Of a stretch of DNA of 8,705 nt, positions 6,619 to 8,705 are shown piece by piece. How positions within the stretch are numbered: the first letter of the stretch is position 1; every line of letters starts with the position of its first letter. This DNA comes from Oscillospiraceae bacterium (lineage in GTDB: Bacteria > Bacillota > Clostridia > Oscillospirales > Ruminococcaceae): assembly GCA_017424665.1 (NCBI GenBank), contig JAFOYK010000168.1, forward strand, positions 1-8,705. Reading direction: 5' to 3'. The position numbers were made by a program, and so were the translations under genes. The notes under the pieces were generated by a model. The model saw only the letters and a list, made by a program, of their open reading frames with translations, searched no databases and had not been told where the DNA came from.

Positions 6619-7188
6619 TTAATTTTCCGGCCCGATTTCCGTCCGGAGTTTTTTTCTTACCCGGGAAAGCGCGTTTCCGATGGATTTTTCGGATTTTCCG
6701 AGTTTTTCGCCGATGGATCTATAGGAAAGACCGCCGAGATAAAGCTTAAGAACTTCCAGTTCAAATTCCGAAAGAACTTCAAAAATTCGCTTTTTCATGT
6801 TGGAAAAGGTCTCTTTTTCAATCCAATCGGTTTCCGGTTCGCTTTTTGAAGCAAGGTCAACGTCATCAATCGGAATATAATCCATCATCGCGATGTTTTT
6901 AAGTCTGTTTCCCGTTCTTAAAATCGAAGAAATGTGATTTTTTATGCAGACCGACGCAAAGGTTCTGAAACCCGCGCCGTTTTTTTCATCATAGGAATGG
7001 AGCGCGTGGAGAAAAGCCACAACGGATTCCTGATAAATATCTTCTTTTTCATAGCCGAGTTTTTCGGCAGCAAGGAAAGTTTCTTTAGGAATATAGGCGC
7101 AAAGATGCAAAAGTTTTCCAAAATCGTTATAATCTCCGCTGCGGATTTTTTCCGCCATTGCTTCGACTGAGTTTTTGTTTTTGCACAT
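6619..7188 (-). CDS. Sigma-70 family RNA polymerase sigma factor, SigH-like
   Basis: The 189-residue product has a core-binding and -10-recognition region (EDIYQES at 49-55; GFRTFASVCIKNHISSILR at 73-91) and a region 4 (136-183) with the helix-turn-helix LSYRSIGEKLGKSEKSIGNAL. The 'ELEVLKLYL.G.SY..I...L....KSI.NAL.RV+KKL' pattern is very close to SigH, the early-stationary, sporulation and competence sigma factor of Bacillota. The protein is shorter than Bacillus SigH (218), mainly in the N-terminus and the linker between regions 2 and 4, so it may be a paralogue and I give no symbol. The ATG at 7188 is the first after an in-frame stop at 7204-7206; its ribosome site is weak (AGGATGG about 10 nt upstream), unlike most genes here. 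A good promoter lies at 7226-7253. Confidence 0.85.
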   Translation of the reverse strand: MCKNKNSVEAMAEKIRSGDYNDFGKLLHLCAYIPKETFLAAEKLGYEKEDIYQESVVAFLHALHSYDEKNGAGFRTFASVCIKNHISSILRTGNRLKNIAMMDYIPIDDVDLASKSEPETDWIEKETFSNMKKRIFEVLSEFELEVLKLYLGGLSYRSIGEKLGKSEKSIGNALSRVRKKLRTEIGPEN

Positions 7189-7225
7189 AAAGGGAACGCC
7201 ATCCTATCAAGACCAATTAAATAAC

Positions 7226-7253
7226 ATTTTACCACAATATTTGAATAAGTCAA
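7226..7253 (-). promoter_or_regulatory. Sigma-A-type promoter of the sigma factor gene
   Basis: On the minus strand the -35 TTGACT (7248-7253) and the -10 TAAAAT (7226-7231) are separated by 16 nt; each hexamer matches five of six consensus bases. The predicted start near 7218-7220 gives a leader of about 30 nt before ATG 7188. The -35 box lies inside one arm of the inverted repeat at 7241-7284, so a repressor or activator bound there could control it. Confidence 0.75.
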
Positions 7254-7284
7254 GTGTTAAAACACTAACAGTTGACTTGTTCAA
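7241..7284. repeat. Nested inverted repeat, candidate operator in the divergent control region
   Basis: TTGAATAAGTCAA (7241-7253) and TTGACTTGTTCAA (7272-7284) are inverted copies matching at 12 of 13 positions. Each arm is itself a TTGA-N5-TCAA half-palindrome. Between them lies a third dyad, AGTGTT-AA-AACACT (7253-7266). The left arm contains the -35 box of the sigma factor promoter, and the right arm contains a TTGACT facing the plus-strand gene. Because it lies upstream of the predicted sigma-gene start, it is more likely a DNA site than an RNA structure. Confidence 0.55.
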
Positions 7285-7300
7285 CATTATTTTACAGAAT
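7272..7300 (+). promoter_or_regulatory. Possible distal plus-strand promoter
   Basis: TTGACT (7272-7277) is followed after 17 nt by CAGAAT (7295-7300), which matches four of six -10 bases. It mirrors the minus-strand promoter in the other arm of the inverted repeat. The leader to the gene at 7430 would be about 120 nt and would cross the ACAGA/TCTGT stem plus T-run at 7294-7316. It is weaker than the promoter ending at 7387, so this is a secondary candidate. Confidence 0.3.
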
Positions 7301-7352
7301 TTTCCTCTGTTTTTTTGTGTTTAAACCGTGCTTTTGAGATTTTATTTGGTTA

Positions 7353-7387
7353 ATTATATAGATTTATATAATAAAATTTGATATAAT
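7353..7387 (+). promoter_or_regulatory. Extended -10 promoter of the E2-like gene with an overlapping inverted repeat
   Basis: A consensus TATAAT at 7382-7387 is preceded by TG at 7379-7380, giving an extended -10 (TGaTATAAT). The -35 region is poor, as is usual for such promoters. A perfect inverted repeat, ATTATATA (7353-7360) and TATATAAT (7365-7372) around GATT, covers the -35 position and could be an operator, though the DNA there is very AT-rich. The predicted start near 7394 leaves a leader of about 35 nt. Confidence 0.6.
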
Positions 7388-7429
7388 GTTGTAAATAGTA
7401 TACGCATTTTGCAGAAAGGACAGAATACT

Positions 7430-8314
7430 ATGAATAAGAGGAAAAAACGCTTTGGCGACCGTTACGACGGATACCGTGTCCGTTCTTTGTCGCCGATGTC
7501 TTATGTTTCTCCGTTTATTATGAAAACGAGAAATGATTCTTCGAATCTTTTCAGCGGTTCCATTGAACTTGGCAGAATTGAAAACTACATAAAAAGAAAA
7601 CGCCGCGAAGACGGCTTTTCCGGTTTCGGTTTTCTTCACGTTATCATTGCGGCTTACGTAAGACTTGTTTCTCAAAAACCCGCCATGAACCGTTTTATTG
7701 CGGGACAGAGAATTTACCAGGCAGGCGAAGATATCACCGTTTGCATGATGGTCAAAAAGAGCATGGAGCTCAACGCTCAGGAATCCGCCATCAAGGTTAT
7801 TTTCAAACCCGACGATACCGCAGAGGACGTTTACCGCAAGATGGACGCCGCTATTGAAGAGGCAAGACAGGAAGGAGATTCCAACCTTTTCGACGTTGTC
7901 GCAAAAATAATAAACTTCCTTCCCGCTCTTTTGATCCGCCTTCTCATTTCCATTCTTGAATTTATGGATTATTTCGGATTCATGCCCAAAATCATCCACA
8001 AGGCTTCGCCCTTCCACAGCAGCATGTTCATCACAAACCTCGGTTCCCTTGGAATTCCGCCAATTTATCATCATCTTTACAACTTCGGAACCTGCCCGAT
8101 CTTCATCGCTTTCGGCGCAAAACGCACCGCTCTTGAACTTCAGAAAGACGGAAGTGTTGAAAAACATAAATACGTTGATTTCACCGTTGTTTCCGATGAA
8201 CGCATAACCGACGGACATTATTACGCAACTGCATTCAAACAGCTTGACTGGATCCTTCGTCACCCGGATATCCTTGACGAAAAACCCGAACAGATCGTTG
8301 AAGACGTCGACTGA
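7430..8314 (+). CDS. Stand-alone 2-oxoacid dehydrogenase E2-like (CAT-fold) protein with Glu in place of the catalytic His
   Basis: The 294-residue product resembles the catalytic domain of dihydrolipoamide acyltransferases: LHVIIAAYVRLVSQKP.MNRF (69-89), VKKSMELNAQESAIKVIF (108-125), SMFITNLGSLGI (198-209), FIAFGAKR (225-232) and DERITDGHYYA (256-266). It has no lipoyl domain and no E1/E3-binding domain, and no E1 or E3 gene is in view. The active-site motif of E2 and chloramphenicol acetyltransferase is HxxxDG; here His is Glu257 while Asp261-Gly262 remain. Residues 160-189 form a hydrophobic insert. The N-terminus is very basic. I recall similar uncharacterised Clostridia proteins with DER, so Glu may be typical of the subfamily. 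ATG 7430 follows AAAGGA (7414-7419); a TTG at 7409 precedes that site. An MFS gene follows after 19 nt, so both are probably co-transcribed. Confidence 0.8.
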   Translation: MNKRKKRFGDRYDGYRVRSLSPMSYVSPFIMKTRNDSSNLFSGSIELGRIENYIKRKRREDGFSGFGFLHVIIAAYVRLVSQKPAMNRFIAGQRIYQAGEDITVCMMVKKSMELNAQESAIKVIFKPDDTAEDVYRKMDAAIEEARQEGDSNLFDVVAKIINFLPALLIRLLISILEFMDYFGFMPKIIHKASPFHSSMFITNLGSLGIPPIYHHLYNFGTCPIFIAFGAKRTALELQKDGSVEKHKYVDFTVVSDERITDGHYYATAFKQLDWILRHPDILDEKPEQIVEDVD

Positions 8315-8318
8315 TTTT

Positions 8319-8325
8319 TGGAGGT
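8319..8325 (+). promoter_or_regulatory. Ribosome binding site of the MFS gene
   Basis: TGGAGGT ends 8 nt before ATG 8334 and lies within the 19-nt gap after the E2-like gene. This fixes the start of the transporter and supports a two-gene transcript. Confidence 0.8.
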
Positions 8326-8333
8326 CATAAAAA

Positions 8334-8705
8334 ATGAAACTTAACTATAAACGCACCCTTCTTGTGGGTCTTGCTTTTCTTTCCATAAGCACCTTCTGGC
8401 AGGCTTATGACGGAATCATTCCGCTTATCCTTAAAAACACTTTCGGAATCGGCGAAGGCGCAACCGGCCAGATCATGGCTATCGATAATATGCTCGCGCT
8501 CATCATGCTTCCGCTTTTCGGTTCCCTTTCCGACAAAACCCACACCCCTATCGGTAAAAGAACTCCCTATATAATCTTCGGAACCACCGTTGCCGTAATC
8601 AGCATGATGTTCCTTCCCTATTTTGACAACACCGAAAACCTTCTCGGTTTTGCTCTTTGCCTCGGTCTTACCCTTCTTGCAATGGCAACCTACCGTTCTC
8701 CGGCG
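8334..8705 (+). CDS. MFS transporter, N-terminal part (cut by the window end)
   Basis: The visible 124 residues contain hydrophobic segments at about 8-22, 46-62, 78-95 and 104-118. Between the second and third lies GSLSDKTHTPIGKRTPYI (63-80), a clear MFS motif A (G.LsD......G+R.P) of the cytoplasmic loop between helices 2 and 3. The F.Q.YD segment in helix 1 and the T.IGKR.PYI form recall the SLC45/glycoside-pentoside-hexuronide side of the superfamily, which moves sugars by cation symport, but the substrate cannot be told from the N-terminus. The reading frame continues past nt 8705. It probably shares a transcript with the E2-like gene; the functional link between the two is unknown. Confidence 0.85.
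   Translation, partial: MKLNYKRTLLVGLAFLSISTFWQAYDGIIPLILKNTFGIGEGATGQIMAIDNMLALIMLPLFGSLSDKTHTPIGKRTPYIIFGTTVAVISMMFLPYFDNTENLLGFALCLGLTLLAMATYRSPA

Noticed and set aside
7294..7316. ACAGA-N7-TCTGT followed by seven T residues, resembling a terminator or attenuator.
   Set aside because: The stem has only five mostly A-T pairs and no upstream transcript is clearly present, so it is too weak to call.
7364..8263. Long minus-strand open frame (299 codons) opposite the E2-like gene.
   Set aside because: It is the antisense shadow of a strongly supported plus-strand gene, has no family resemblance, and its low stop frequency follows from codon bias. The same holds for the long minus-strand frame at 3846-4709 opposite the MBOAT gene.

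Overview
The window looks like a chromosomal segment of an anaerobic Bacillota organism, most likely a Clostridia/Oscillospirales-type gut bacterium. The grounds are the strong AGGAGG-type ribosome binding sites, the comEC-holA gene order, a Toprim protein of the RNase M5 type, a sigma factor whose region 4 resembles SigH, AT-rich intergenic DNA and a strong preference for CTT, GAA and AAA codons. This assignment is inference; no rRNA or other phylogenetic marker is present. There is no mobile element, CRISPR array, tRNA or rRNA.

Region 1 (nt 1-6185) holds five plus-strand genes packed like one operon: the 3' part of comEC, holA, an RNase M5-like Toprim gene, an MBOAT (AlgI/DltB-type) membrane protein gene and a DHHW/AlgJ-type gene. 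The first two overlap by 4 nt, the other gaps are 10, 15 and 36 nt, and each downstream gene has its own Shine-Dalgarno. A strong, probably bidirectional terminator at 6148-6180 closes the unit.

Region 2 (nt 6204-7188) holds two minus-strand genes: a 92-residue double zinc-ribbon protein and a SigH-like sigma factor. They are separated by 136 nt with hairpin potential that I could not identify.

Region 3 (nt 7189-7429) is a divergent control region. A good sigma-A-type promoter for the sigma factor lies inside a nested inverted repeat, and an extended -10 promoter serves the plus-strand genes. Region 4 (nt 7430-8705) holds a stand-alone 2-oxoacid dehydrogenase E2-like (CAT-fold) protein and the start of an MFS transporter.

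The most interesting point is that several proteins keep a recognisable enzyme fold but lack the catalytic residues. The MBOAT protein lacks the conserved histidines (RWH to RFN, WHG to WFG). Its neighbour, from the family that normally partners MBOAT proteins in extracellular O-acetylation, has lost the DHHW signature (to ENLP) and has Glu where the nucleophilic Ser is expected. Two interacting enzyme families degenerate together in intact, well-translated reading frames suggests a repurposed, non-acetylating envelope module. The ComEC metallo-beta-lactamase-like tail also lacks its metal ligands, and the E2-like protein has Glu in place of the catalytic His. All alignments were made by eye against remembered family consensus motifs.
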